This document shows, piece by piece, positions 16,890-25,804 of a stretch of 64,000 nucleotides of DNA; the stretch's first letter is position 1, and each line of letters starts with the position of its first letter. The stretch is from JAJISG01 sp964347325 (lineage in GTDB: Archaea > Thermoplasmatota > Thermoplasmata > RBG-16-68-12 > JAJISG01). The DNA is taken from the NCBI GenBank assembly GCA_964347325.1, contig CAYFYA010000002.1:62001-126000 (forward strand). The letters run 5' to 3'. A program made the translations under genes and the position numbers. The notes under the pieces are model-generated. The model ran no database searches. It saw nothing but the letters and a program-made list of their open reading frames with translations, and was not told where the DNA came from.

Positions 16890-19073
16890 CTATGCCACCT
16901 CTATACCACGTTGGAACTTGTGGGAAATTCCCACATACTTCTGGAGCTCTTCGCGTCTCTTTGGCGCTACTTTCTCCATTGCCAATTCGAAATGCCTCCT
17001 CTCGATTTTTAGCCTTTCCACGTCCTCAGACTCGGCGTCTCCTCCCTTCGAGATGTATTCCCTGATGGAGAGCATGGAGGCCTCGTTGCAGAGGGCCTCG
17101 ATGTCGGCGCCGCTGAAGTTCTCAGTCGTCTCCGCTAACTTGTCCAAATCCACCCCAGCCCCAAGGGGCTTGCCCCGAGTGTGGATCGCCAGTATCTGCC
17201 TCCGGGCCTCGAGGTCGGGGGGCGGAACGTAGATCATTCTGTCAAAGCGGCCCGGGCGCAGGAGTGCAGGATCGAGGAGGTCCGGCCTGTTCGTGGCGGC
17301 TATCAGGGTGACGTTGTGGAGTTCTTCGAGGCCGTCGAGTTCCACAAGCATCTGGGAAATCACCCTCTCCGTGACGTGACTGTCGGATCCCGTTCCACGA
17401 GCGGGTGTGACGGAGTCGATCTCGTCGAAGAAGATGACGCAGGGCGCAGCTTGCTTGGCCTTTCGGAAGGTCTCCCGCACAGCTCTCTCGCTCTCTCCCA
17501 CCCACTTGGAGAGGAACTCCGGACCTCGGACACTGATGAAATTGCTCTCCGCCTCCGTCGCTACCGCCTTGGCGAGGAGAGTCTTCCCCGTCCCTGGAGG
17601 GCCATAGAGGAGGACGCCCTTGGGGGGTTCGGCACCGGCGCGCTGGAATACCTTGCCGTACCGCAGAGGCCACTCTACAGATTCCTGCAGTTCCTGCTTC
17701 GCCTCATCCAAGCCACCGATGTCGGACCAGTGGACGTTGGGGTTCTCGATGAAGACCTCCCGAAGGGTGCTAGGCTCCATCTCGCGGAAGGCCTTCATGA
17801 AGTCATCAGGCGTCACCGAAATCTTCTGCAAGGCCTCCAGGGGAATCTGATCAACCTCGAGGTCGATCTCCGGGATGACGCGCCGGAGGGCCCCCATGGC
17901 GGACTCCTTGCAGAGGGCCTCCAGGTCGGCCCCCACGTAGCCGTGAGTGTGCTGGGCCAGCATGGGAAGGTCTACGTCCTCTCCCAGCGGCATTCCCCTC
18001 GTGTGAACCTGGAGGATTTCGAGGCGGCCGTCCCTATCGGGGATGCCGATCTCGATCTCCCGGTCGAACCTTCCCGGTCGTCTGAGGGCCGGGTCCAGGG
18101 CGTTGACGCGGTTCGTCGCCCCGATGACCACCACCCTGCCTCTTCCCTTCAGGCCGTCCATTAGAGAGAGGAGTTGAGCAACGACCCTCCTCTCCACCTC
18201 TCCGACAACCTCGTCTCGTTTGGGTGCAATGGAGTCGATCTCGTCGATGAACACGATGCTGGGTGCCTCCTCCTCCGCTTTGTTGAATATCTCCCGCAAG
18301 TTCTCCTCGCTCTGGCCGTAGAACTTCGACATGATCTCTGGGCCCGAGATGGCAAAGAACGTCGCGTTGGTCTCGTTGGCTACCGCCTTGGCCAACAGAG
18401 TCTTGCCCGTCCCCGGAGGGCCGTGTAGAAGTACCCCCTTGGGCGGCTCCACACCAAGACGCTCGAAGATCTCCGGATGTCTAAGCGGGAGCTCGATCAT
18501 CTCCCTGACTTTCCTAATCTCGTCGTGGAGGCCGCCTATGTCCTCATAGGTTACCCTGGGAATCTTCAGGGCCTCGGCGGCGGGCTTCTCGCTCACGGAG
18601 ACCTGTGTTGTCCTGCCGATTATGGAGGCCTCGGCACGCGGGGTTAGGGAGACCACCACAAGGTCCAGCTTCCTCCCCATCAAATTGATTTCGATGACGT
18701 CTCCCCTGACGATGGCACGACCTTCCAGGATCTGCCACAGGTACTGTCCGCCCCCCATGATCCTGAGGGGCTCAGTCGGGGCTAGGGTAACCTTCTCGGC
18801 GTTTCGGGCCTTGACCTGCCTCACACCCACCTTCTCGTCGATGCCCACCTCGGCGTTTCGACGTATGTTGCCGTCGATCCTGATTATGCCCCGGTTCTCG
18901 TCCTCTGGGTAGCCGTGCCAGCAAACACAAGCCGTAATCTTCTTCCCCTCCACGAGAATGACGTCGCCGGGCGTCAACCCCATGGCCTTCATCACGGCAG
19001 GATCGATTCTAGCGATCCCCCGCCCGACGTCCTTGGTCTTCGCTTCAGAAACCCTTAGGACCTTCTCTGTCAC
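16890..19073 (-). CDS. cdc48: CDC48/VAT-type AAA+ unfoldase
   Basis: Double AAA+ ATPase that unfolds and extracts proteins, often for the proteasome. N-terminal double-psi barrel and clamp (about 1-180), then D1 (Walker A GPPGTGKT near 217, FIDEIDSIAPKRDE) and D2 (second GPPGTGKT near 494, FFDEIDSVTPARG), each with arginine-finger blocks (RRPGRFDREIE, LRPGRFDRMIY). The GTG at 19073 is preferred: GAGGTGATC lies just before it, matching the 16S tail, whereas a GTG at 19082 overlaps that site. The C-terminus ends GIEVA with no hydrophobic-Tyr-X motif. Followed without a gap by hsp20. Confidence 0.97.
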   Translation of the reverse strand: MTEKVLRVSEAKTKDVGRGIARIDPAVMKAMGLTPGDVILVEGKKITACVCWHGYPEDENRGIIRIDGNIRRNAEVGIDEKVGVRQVKARNAEKVTLAPTEPLRIMGGGQYLWQILEGRAIVRGDVIEINLMGRKLDLVVVSLTPRAEASIIGRTTQVSVSEKPAAEALKIPRVTYEDIGGLHDEIRKVREMIELPLRHPEIFERLGVEPPKGVLLHGPPGTGKTLLAKAVANETNATFFAISGPEIMSKFYGQSEENLREIFNKAEEEAPSIVFIDEIDSIAPKRDEVVGEVERRVVAQLLSLMDGLKGRGRVVVIGATNRVNALDPALRRPGRFDREIEIGIPDRDGRLEILQVHTRGMPLGEDVDLPMLAQHTHGYVGADLEALCKESAMGALRRVIPEIDLEVDQIPLEALQKISVTPDDFMKAFREMEPSTLREVFIENPNVHWSDIGGLDEAKQELQESVEWPLRYGKVFQRAGAEPPKGVLLYGPPGTGKTLLAKAVATEAESNFISVRGPEFLSKWVGESERAVRETFRKAKQAAPCVIFFDEIDSVTPARGTGSDSHVTERVISQMLVELDGLEELHNVTLIAATNRPDLLDPALLRPGRFDRMIYVPPPDLEARRQILAIHTRGKPLGAGVDLDKLAETTENFSGADIEALCNEASMLSIREYISKGGDAESEDVERLKIERRHFELAMEKVAPKRREELQKYVGISHKFQRGIEVA

Positions 19074-19078
19074 AGTGA

Positions 19079-19139
19079 TCACCTCAGGAACTGGCCTTCT
19101 GAAGGCTGTCTTAACTAGATTATCACTTCTATATATACG
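19079..19139 (-). promoter_or_regulatory. Promoter, leader and ribosome site of cdc48-hsp20
   Basis: CGTATATATAG (19129-19139, minus strand) is a strong TATA box; the expected transcript start is near 19107, giving a leader of about 34 nt. GAGGTGATC at 19079-19087 is an excellent ribosome site that selects the GTG at 19073. Confidence 0.75.
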
Positions 19140-19230
19140 TTTCTAGTCCTGTATGGTCTCCCTCCAACCTGCGTGACACATGATTTGTGCACCCATCCAT
19201 TCAAATAGCGAGCAGGAATAGAGCGGGAAG

Positions 19231-20253
19231 ATGAGGGCCGTCTTCCTCAAAGGCGTGGGTAGGGCGGCAGTAGAGGAAGCACCGAAACCTTCCCCGGGGC
19301 CAGGGGACATATTGGTCGAGATGAAGGCCTGTGGGCTATGTGGTTCAGACCTGGAGAAGATCCAGGGTGAGTACACCGCAGCGCCGCCGATCATTGGGCA
19401 TGAAGCGGTTGGAGTGGTATCAAGCCTGGGTGCCGATGTCAGCGAGTTCAGGGTCGGGGACCGCATCTTCCCCCACCACCACGTTCCCTGCTACGAATGT
19501 GACTTCTGCAGAAGCGGCAGCGAGACGATGTGCCTCGATTACCGGAAGCACCACCTGGACCCCGGTGGCTTCGCGGAGTACTTCAGGGTGCCGTCTTGGA
19601 TTGTGAGCCACGGAGGTGTTCTCGTCCTCCCCGATACCATGACGTTCGACGAAGGGGCCTTCATCGAGCCTCTGGCGTGCTGCATCCGGGCACTGGAGCG
19701 CCTCAAGGTGGATGAGGGCAGCTCCGTCCTGGTGGCCGGAGGTGGTCCGATGGGACTCCTGATCGTGCAACTCCTTCCCCACTATGGCGCCAGGTACGTA
19801 ATGGTCAGTGAGGTTAGCCCCTACCGCCTAGAATACGCGGAACGGCTGGGTTCAGATGCGGTCCTGAACCCTCTCGAGCATGACGTGCCCACGCAGGTGC
19901 GTCGTCTTACTGGCGGAAGAGGAGCGGACCTAGCCGTGCTTGCGACCGGCAACCCGAGGGCCTTGCACCAGTCGGTCCAATCGGTGCGAGATGGCGGCCT
20001 GGTGGGGATGGTCGGGATACCGGAGGTGGGTAGTGCCCTAGAGGGGATCGATGCGCTGGTGACAAGGGAGGTCTCCTTGATTAGCAGTAATGCGGCCACC
20101 GAGAAGGAGACTCGGCGGGCCATGCAGATGATTAGCGAGGGCAGTGTCGATGTCGAATCCTTGGTCACCCATCGCCTTCCCCTGTCGGAGTTTCCGCGAG
20201 CCGTCGAGGTCGCCAGAAAACAGGAGTCCATGAAGGTGATCGTCACTCCATGA
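19231..20253 (+). CDS. Zinc-dependent alcohol/polyol dehydrogenase (MDR family)
   Basis: 340 residues, threonine/sorbitol dehydrogenase-like. All catalytic zinc positions are present: CGLCGSD (Cys near 35), GHEAVG (His-Glu near 57), EPLACC (Glu near 148). The structural zinc site is CYECDFCRSGSETMC. The NAD(P) motif VLVAGGGPMGLLIVQL is near 170. It therefore differs from the neighbouring MDR protein at 15.3 kb, which lacks the catalytic zinc. ATG 19231 is preceded by a weak TTCAAATA box about 28 bases away, so it may be leaderless. Substrate not predictable; the next gene downstream is an aldolase/thiolase on the same strand after 92 bases. Confidence 0.92.
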   Translation: MRAVFLKGVGRAAVEEAPKPSPGPGDILVEMKACGLCGSDLEKIQGEYTAAPPIIGHEAVGVVSSLGADVSEFRVGDRIFPHHHVPCYECDFCRSGSETMCLDYRKHHLDPGGFAEYFRVPSWIVSHGGVLVLPDTMTFDEGAFIEPLACCIRALERLKVDEGSSVLVAGGGPMGLLIVQLLPHYGARYVMVSEVSPYRLEYAERLGSDAVLNPLEHDVPTQVRRLTGGRGADLAVLATGNPRALHQSVQSVRDGGLVGMVGIPEVGSALEGIDALVTREVSLISSNAATEKETRRAMQMISEGSVDVESLVTHRLPLSEFPRAVEVARKQESMKVIVTP

Positions 20254-20304
20254 CCCCGATAAGTCTATTACCGCTCCCAGCTTTCGGCCTCCACCGATTC
20301 CTAG

Positions 20305-20328
20305 TCTGACCGGTCCAGGCTGGTCAGA
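20305..20328 (+). repeat. Inverted repeat upstream of the LsrF-like gene
   Basis: TCTGACC and GGTCAGA form perfect seven-base arms around a ten-base spacer. The dyad ends 17 bases before the ATG at 20346 and no TATA box is visible between, so it may be an operator lying on the core promoter, or a chance repeat. Confidence 0.45.
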
Positions 20329-20345
20329 TTTGGTGGTGTGTGAGA

Positions 20346-21140
20346 ATGGATTGGGGAATGAGAAATCGCCTGTCTCGAATCATAAGGCCCGACGGTAGAA
20401 CCGTTATGCTCGCCGCCGATCACGGTTACTTCCTCGGACCTCTGACGAAGCTGGAGGACCCCGGGAAGACCCTGGGCCCCCTGATGCCCTACGCCGACGC
20501 CCTGATGATAACCAGGGGGGTCACCAGGAATGTCATAGATCCCATGAGCAGCATTCCCATAGTCCTCCGCGTCTCCGGCGGCGTCAGCATCGTGGGTCCC
20601 GCCCTCTCGGACGAGGGCATCGCCACCTCCGTAAAGGACGCCATCCGGCTCAACGCCTCCGCCCTTGCCCTCTCCATCTTCGTGGGAACGGAGCACGAGA
20701 GGCAGACCCTCCTGAATCTGAGCCAACTGGTGGATGAGGGGAACGACTATGGCCTTCCGGTCCTCGCCGTTACTGCCGTGGGCAAGGAGCTGGAGAAGAG
20801 GGACGCACGCTACCTCGGGCTCTGTTGTCGGATGGCCGCGGAGTTCGGCGCCAGTTTCGTGAAGACCTACTACTGCGACGACTTCCACAAGGTGTCGGAA
20901 GGGTGCCCCGTCCCCATCGTGATTGCCGGTGGACCGAAGCTGGAGACGGAGTTGGATGCGCTGACCATGGCCCACAATGCCATAGAGGAAGGAGCTTCCG
21001 GCGTGGACATGGGGCGCAACATCTGGCAGTCGGACAACGCCGTTGCGATGATCCAGGCTGTCCGAGCCGTCGTACACGACAATTACGCCCCCAAGGAAGC
21101 CCTCGAGCTCTTCAACAAGGTCAAGGCGGGGAAGAGGTAG
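20346..21140 (+). CDS. DhnA/LsrF-family class I aldolase/thiolase
   Basis: 264 residues of the (beta/alpha)8 class I aldolase family that includes LsrF (3-hydroxy-5-phosphonooxypentane-2,4-dione thiolase) and archaeal FBP/ADH synthases. VMLAADHGYFLGP near the N-terminus, LRVSGG, FVGTEHERQTL, LAVTAVGK, the Schiff-base Lys in SFVKTYYCDD, IAGGPK and GASGVDMGRNIWQSD are all present and most like LsrF. The ATG at 20346 is preferred over a GTG two codons earlier. Archaea carry LsrF-like proteins without the autoinducer-2 system, so the physiological substrate here is open. Confidence 0.88.
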   Translation: MDWGMRNRLSRIIRPDGRTVMLAADHGYFLGPLTKLEDPGKTLGPLMPYADALMITRGVTRNVIDPMSSIPIVLRVSGGVSIVGPALSDEGIATSVKDAIRLNASALALSIFVGTEHERQTLLNLSQLVDEGNDYGLPVLAVTAVGKELEKRDARYLGLCCRMAAEFGASFVKTYYCDDFHKVSEGCPVPIVIAGGPKLETELDALTMAHNAIEEGASGVDMGRNIWQSDNAVAMIQAVRAVVHDNYAPKEALELFNKVKAGKR

Positions 21141-21147
21141 CTAGGCC

Positions 21148-22488
21148 TCACTCTGCCTCGAGGAGGCGAGTGACGAGCTCTACGTAGAATCTGGCGGCAC
21201 GCTCCAGCGAGCTGACGACGACGTACTCCTCTGGACCGTGGAGGTTGCCTCCCTCGGGGCCGAAGTCTATACACTCCACCCCCTGAGCGGAGAAGTAGCG
21301 GGAGTCGCTCGATCCTTGGCGCTCCGTAACCCTAGGCGGTATGCCGAGTTTTGAGGCCACCTCCTTCGCGGTGCGGACCAGATTGCCGTTGGGATCCGTC
21401 ATGAGGCAGCCCGCCCCGACGACGATCTCCAGGGCGGCCTCGGGAAGGAGTTCCTTCAAGACGCTTTCCACAGCGCGGCGAATCTCGCCTGGTTCCGCGG
21501 CCATGGCTCTGACATCTAGGGTTATGTGATGCCCCTCTCCGTTCTTCCAGTAGTAGTTGGGCAGAGAGTTGATCCCGTACATGCTCATGTCGGTAGGAAC
21601 GGATATCCGCGAGAGCGGAATCAGGGCCTTTAGGAGTCGCGTCAGGTTGTCATCCACCACCAGGTTCTCTCCCGACCTGCTTTCGTGTACAAACTCGACC
21701 TCTACCTCGTCCGGAATGACGTTCTCCTTGATGAATTCGCCTTTGAGTCCAGCCGCTGTCAGGTCCCAGCGCAAGGTGTGGTAGGCTCCATTCAGAAGGG
21801 AGTGGCTGTCGACCCCCGAGATGAAGTAAGCGGAATGGCGGGTCTCACGGCCCTTCGTGATCGTCGGGAAGTGAATGGTCTCCAGCTCTCCCCGTGTCCG
21901 CCGGAGGGCTGGCGGTGCTGTGATCTGAACCAAGAAGTAGTTCCTGCGGCGGTTGATTATCTGCAGGTCTATGCCGTCGCCGTTGACCACATACTTGGGA
22001 TGCAGCTCCTGCGCCAGAATCTTGGCTCCGTGGGCACCCCCCATCTCCTCGTCTCCGGTGATGGCGAAGGCGACCCCTTCGTCGACCCGATCTATGATGT
22101 CCTGCATGGCGGTAATGATGGCCGCAACGTTGCCCTTGTCATCCACGACACCCCTGCCATGGGCCCTCCCATCCTCGATTCTCAGGCTCAAGGGTGGATG
22201 CCTCCACTTAGAACTCGGCCCAGGCGGTACGACGTCGTAGTGGGACATCAGGAGAACCCTGGGCTCCCCCGCACCGATGGTCCCCCTTACGGTGTGGAAG
22301 CCCCCAGATTCCGTGATTTCGCTGGGTATCCCCCGCTCCTTCAAGGCTCCCTGAATGAACTCTGCACAGTCTCGAGAAGGCCTCCTGTCCTGTCTGGGAT
22401 CGTTGACCGAGTCTATAGCCACAAGGTCCTTCAACAAGCCTAGTAGTGGATCCGTGCCAAGGCCTCCCACCTCGTGATGGGCGACCAT
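21148..22488 (-). CDS. M20-family peptidase/deacylase
   Basis: 446 residues of the ArgE/DapE/carboxypeptidase G2 family. Dinuclear zinc motifs are complete: SHYDVVPPG (His-x-Asp), GRGVVDDKG (bridging Asp), TGDEEMGG (catalytic Glu-Glu), NGDG (Asp) and a C-terminal His in NLHGPEEYV. The central dimerisation domain includes a conserved substrate-side His (GVDSHSLL). It could be an N-acyl amino acid deacylase, a desuccinylase or a dipeptidase. The ATG at 22488 is only about 15 bases after a GATATAAC box, so a start a few codons later (GTG 22470) is possible. It converges with the LsrF-like gene, seven bases apart. Confidence 0.9.
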   Translation of the reverse strand: MVAHHEVGGLGTDPLLGLLKDLVAIDSVNDPRQDRRPSRDCAEFIQGALKERGIPSEITESGGFHTVRGTIGAGEPRVLLMSHYDVVPPGPSSKWRHPPLSLRIEDGRAHGRGVVDDKGNVAAIITAMQDIIDRVDEGVAFAITGDEEMGGAHGAKILAQELHPKYVVNGDGIDLQIINRRRNYFLVQITAPPALRRTRGELETIHFPTITKGRETRHSAYFISGVDSHSLLNGAYHTLRWDLTAAGLKGEFIKENVIPDEVEVEFVHESRSGENLVVDDNLTRLLKALIPLSRISVPTDMSMYGINSLPNYYWKNGEGHHITLDVRAMAAEPGEIRRAVESVLKELLPEAALEIVVGAGCLMTDPNGNLVRTAKEVASKLGIPPRVTERQGSSDSRYFSAQGVECIDFGPEGGNLHGPEEYVVVSSLERAARFYVELVTRLLEAE

Positions 22489-22565
22489 GGTAGCCTGGTT
22501 ATATCTACTCTACGTCCTGGATAGGGGCCTACTACGGCAAACTATTTCGGCAACGTTACATATAG

Positions 22566-23453
22566 GTGCGCCAGTCCATTGGACTAGGAGGTGGTTCCCG
22601 GTATGATGTTGGGTATGCTTTTGAGGGATCTGCTGGGAATCGCCTGAAGCCTGCGCGGTTCTCGGCAAAGTGGGCCTTGAGTATTGGATGCGGGTCAAGG
22701 GAAGAGTTCGTTCGCTTGCCGGAAACGCTCGACAAGAGCGTCCGTTGGCGGCTCAACGCCGGGACGCTCTCCTTCAGGGAGCCAAGCTACAGAGAAACGG
22801 TGGAGGCAGTATTATCGTCCGGCTTGGCTACGGAAGTCGAATGCCTCCTTAGCGGAGGCAAGGAAGCGGACGTCTACCTCGCTCGCTACAATGGCGCTCC
22901 CCTCGCCATCAAGGTCTATCGACTCTACCGGACCTCCCATCGGGGCGGGAGGCCAGTTAAGGTTGATGTGATGTCGTGGCGGGCCGCGAGTGAATACGAC
23001 GCTCTGTACCGTGCGTGGAGGGGTGGAGCACCCGTGCCCTCGCCGGCGCGTCGTGTGGAGAACATGCTCTCGATGCGGTACCTCGGCAGCGACGATGGGC
23101 CGGCTCCCCAGCTCAAGGACCTCCGTCTCGATCTACCGGAGGCCTTCCTAACAAGGACCCTTGACGCGACGAAGGCCCTGGTGAGGTCGGGGATTGTTCA
23201 CGGCGACCTCAGTGCCTTCAACATCCTCGTGCATGAGGGAGCGCCCTGGTTCATTGACTTCTCAGGCAGTCTGAGGGTAGACCGACTGGGTATGTCGCCG
23301 TGGAAGCGTCTGAGGGAGGCGAGACTCCTCCTTAAGAGGGATCTTGAGGCGTTGCTGGGCTACTTCCGCAGGTACAGACTTTCATTCCAGGTAGAGCCAC
23401 TCGTCTCTGAACTCATATCCGAACTGGATAGGTTCGGAGTCCTCCCTCGTTAG
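22566..23453 (+). CDS. RIO1-type protein kinase (start uncertain)
   Basis: Atypical kinase used in small-subunit ribosome maturation. ATP-binding loop SGGKEADVYLA, Lys in LAIKVYR, PAPQLKD hinge block, catalytic HGDLSAFNIL and metal-binding FIDFSGS (the usual RIO1 DxSQ is here DFSG). The start is not clear: an in-frame GTG at 22566 sits five bases after an ACATATAG box, too close to be transcribed from it, while the only good ribosome site (GGAGGTG, 22587-22593) precedes an ATG in another frame. In-frame TTG codons at 22677 and 22716 are alternatives. The catalytic region from about 22770 is secure. Confidence 0.85.
   Translation: MRQSIGLGGGSRYDVGYAFEGSAGNRLKPARFSAKWALSIGCGSREEFVRLPETLDKSVRWRLNAGTLSFREPSYRETVEAVLSSGLATEVECLLSGGKEADVYLARYNGAPLAIKVYRLYRTSHRGGRPVKVDVMSWRAASEYDALYRAWRGGAPVPSPARRVENMLSMRYLGSDDGPAPQLKDLRLDLPEAFLTRTLDATKALVRSGIVHGDLSAFNILVHEGAPWFIDFSGSLRVDRLGMSPWKRLREARLLLKRDLEALLGYFRRYRLSFQVEPLVSELISELDRFGVLPR
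22603..22647 (+). other. Possible leader mini-ORF before the RIO kinase
   Basis: ATGATG nine bases after GGAGGTG opens a 14-codon frame ending in TGA, out of frame with the kinase that overlaps it. Could be a leader peptide, or a sign that the kinase frame was shifted by an indel or assembly error. Confidence 0.25.
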
Positions 23454-23548
23454 GCGGATGGCAGTTCTCTATCTCCGGATTGCGAACTCAAGGGAACGTG
23501 GTAGTCCCTCTTCAGGGGGGAGGGGGCGTGAGGCCCGGCCAAGAAGGG

Positions 23549-25174
23549 CTAGTCAAACTCCCCTTCCTCTCCGGGTCCCGCTCCGCCTTCCTTGGCCTTG
23601 AACTCCTTACCGGCTATGATATCGTCTATCCTCAGGATCATCACAGCCGCGTCCGTGGCGGAGGCAATGGCCTGCCTGGTAACCTTCAAGGGCTCGAGGA
23701 CGTCCAGCTTCTTCATGTCCGAGATCTTGCCTGAGTAGACGTCTACGCCGTGGTACTTCTTGCCCTTCTTATGGGCGTTCCTCAAGTCGATGAGGGTATC
23801 AATAGAGTCGAGACCCGCGTTCTCCGCCAGGGTGCGGGGGACAACCTCCATAGAGGCAGCAAAAGCCTCGATGGCCATCTGCTCCCTACCTCCAGCCGTG
23901 ATCGCGTAGTCCCTCAGGGCAAGGGACAGTTCTGTGTGGACTGAGCCCCCGCCTATGAGCATCTCACCATCCTCTACGGCGGCGCTTACCACGCATATGG
24001 CGTCGTCGACGGACCTCTCGACCTCGTCTACGACGTGCTCAGTCCCACCGCGGAGCAGGATGGATATGGCCTTTCCGTCCTTTGCTCCGGTGACAAAGGT
24101 CATATCGTCGTCACCGATCTTCCTCTCCTCGACGAGCTTCGCAGTCCCCAGATCTTCCTTGGATAGCTCCTTCACCTTGGTCACGATTCGTGCGTTGGTG
24201 GACTTGGCCAGCTTCTCCATGTCGGACTTCTTGACCCGTCGAACGGCATAGATACCATTCTTCGCCAGATAGTGCTGGGCTAGGTCGTCGATGCCCTTCT
24301 GGCAGAAGACGGCGTTTGCTCCCGCCTTCTTTATGGAGTCCACGAAACCCCTCAGGATGTTCTCCTCCTCGTTGAGGAAGGCCTGGAGTTGCTGGGGATC
24401 GCTGATCTGTATCCTTGCGTCAAACTCGGTCTTCTTGACCTCCAGCGCGGCATCCAAGAGGGCGATCTTCGCCTTTTCCACGCGAGTGGGCATGCCAGGG
24501 TGGACTCTCTCCTTGTCGATGATAATGCCATCCACGAGCCTCGTGTCCATGAAGGAACCCCCCTGCTTCTTCACCATCTGGATGTTGTCCTCATCGACCT
24601 GGAACGAGCCATCAATCTTGTCAGCCACGGAGAGGACCGCGTCCACAGCGACCTCCGCCAGGTATTCCCGATTCGCGCTCACGGCTTTGCTGATCATGGC
24701 GGTAGCGGCAATCTTCCTTAACGTCTCCTTATCGGAGATCTTCACGGGAGACGCAAGCTTCCTCAGAATCTCCCCGCTCTTCTCCGCGGCCATCCTGTAG
24801 CCTTGGGCTATAACCGTCGGGTGGATGTTCTGCTCGATCATCTCCTCCGCTCGCTTCAGGAGTTCTCCGGTGAAAATGGCGGCCGTGGTCGTGCCGTCAC
24901 CGACCTCCTCGTCCTGGGTCTTGGCGACCTCCACGAGCATCTTGGCTGCCGGATGCTCCACGTCGATCTCCTTGAGGATGGTCACGCCGTCGTTCGTGAT
25001 GACAACGTCTCCCATGCTATCGACGAGCATCTTGTCCATCCCCCGTGGGCCAAGGGTTGTCCTGACAGCGTCTGCTATTGCCTTCGCCGCCTGGATGTTC
25101 CCGAACTGAGCTCCTCGGCCCCGCTCTCTGCGCGTCCCTTCCTTGAGGACAACTACGGGTGTAGTTCCCATCAT
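23549..25174 (-). CDS. thsA: Thermosome (group II chaperonin) subunit
   Basis: 541 residues, ATP-driven folding chaperonin forming double rings. Conserved blocks: TTLGPRGMDKMLVD, DGVTILKEIDVEHPAAK, EVGDGTTTAAIFTGELL (ATP hydrolysis), and the late GGGSVHTELSLALRDYA. The tail is GGAGPGEEGEFD rather than a long GGM repeat. The ATG at 25174 has GAGGTGAT six bases upstream (25181-25188). A TATA box on the same strand implies a 34-base leader. Only one subunit gene is in the window; whether the ring is homomeric cannot be seen. Confidence 0.97.
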   Translation of the reverse strand: MMGTTPVVVLKEGTRRERGRGAQFGNIQAAKAIADAVRTTLGPRGMDKMLVDSMGDVVITNDGVTILKEIDVEHPAAKMLVEVAKTQDEEVGDGTTTAAIFTGELLKRAEEMIEQNIHPTVIAQGYRMAAEKSGEILRKLASPVKISDKETLRKIAATAMISKAVSANREYLAEVAVDAVLSVADKIDGSFQVDEDNIQMVKKQGGSFMDTRLVDGIIIDKERVHPGMPTRVEKAKIALLDAALEVKKTEFDARIQISDPQQLQAFLNEEENILRGFVDSIKKAGANAVFCQKGIDDLAQHYLAKNGIYAVRRVKKSDMEKLAKSTNARIVTKVKELSKEDLGTAKLVEERKIGDDDMTFVTGAKDGKAISILLRGGTEHVVDEVERSVDDAICVVSAAVEDGEMLIGGGSVHTELSLALRDYAITAGGREQMAIEAFAASMEVVPRTLAENAGLDSIDTLIDLRNAHKKGKKYHGVDVYSGKISDMKKLDVLEPLKVTRQAIASATDAAVMILRIDDIIAGKEFKAKEGGAGPGEEGEFD

Positions 25175-25180
25175 TCTATC

Positions 25181-25238
25181 ATCACCTCTAGGATTGTGTA
25201 AATGATTTGCAGGATATGTATCAGTTCTTCTATATAAA
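25181..25238 (-). promoter_or_regulatory. Thermosome promoter, leader and ribosome site
   Basis: TTTATATAG at 25230-25238 (minus strand) is a consensus archaeal TATA box; GAGGTGAT at 25181-25188 is the ribosome site. Same layout as at cdc48, which may reflect shared heat-shock or high-expression control. Confidence 0.72.
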
Positions 25239-25287
25239 CCTTAGTTGCCCGCCGTGGGTGTAGGTTGAGGAAGCTAGGCCGTTGGGC

Positions 25288-25716
25288 CTAGGCCACGTTG
25301 ATCTTGATGGCCAGGGTCGGACACTGGGCTTCACAGGCCATGCAGTCGATACAGTCATCCTCTCGGATGGGTTCGGACTTGTCAGTACGATACTGGTTCC
25401 ACTCAGCCGATCCCTCATCAAGGATTTTGTCGTTGCCAGTGCCGGCAGTTCCGGGGTTGAGGTACCACTCGAAGACGTCCACAGGACAGACGTCCATGCA
25501 CACGCCGTCTGCGATGCAGGCCTCCCAGTCCACGGCAACGTGGTTACCGTGAAGCCCCAGCTTTGTCGGGTAGGGTTTCCCGTCGGCATCCATCCTCTCC
25601 ACGCCTTCAGCCCTCACCTCGTGGCCCTGATGCTCGCCAGTAAGGGGGAACTCGTCCGGCTTCTCCAGGAACTCGGGGTCGATGGGCTTGGTCTTGTAGT
25701 CGACCTCCCTCACCAT
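25288..25716 (-). CDS. fdx: Zinc-containing ferredoxin
   Basis: 142-residue ferredoxin of the Sulfolobus/Thermoplasma zinc-containing type, the usual electron acceptor of 2-oxoacid:ferredoxin oxidoreductases. The N-terminal extension carries the zinc His residues (GEHQGHEV, GLHGNH). The first cluster motif is CIADGVCMDVCP, the second CIDCMACEAQCP, matching the pattern for one 3Fe-4S and one 4Fe-4S cluster. An insert of about 25 residues lies between the clusters. The ATG at 25716 has a weak TTTTCATA box 26 bases upstream, so it may be leaderless. This ferredoxin class supports a Thermoplasmata-type host. Confidence 0.95.
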   Translation of the reverse strand: MVREVDYKTKPIDPEFLEKPDEFPLTGEHQGHEVRAEGVERMDADGKPYPTKLGLHGNHVAVDWEACIADGVCMDVCPVDVFEWYLNPGTAGTGNDKILDEGSAEWNQYRTDKSEPIREDDCIDCMACEAQCPTLAIKINVA

Positions 25717-25804
25717 GGTGGGGACCTAACTGCAACTCCTATGAAAACTTTCCCGACAGGATGTATACTCGACCCCGATCGGGGGCCCCGACCCCACGTT
25801 CGGG

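Noticed and set aside
17181..18164. Long plus-strand frame of 327 codons inside cdc48
   Set aside because: Antisense to conserved AAA+ domains; no domain or start signal of its own.
21685..22443. Plus-strand frame of 252 codons inside the M20 peptidase gene
   Set aside because: Antisense shadow of a well-supported gene.
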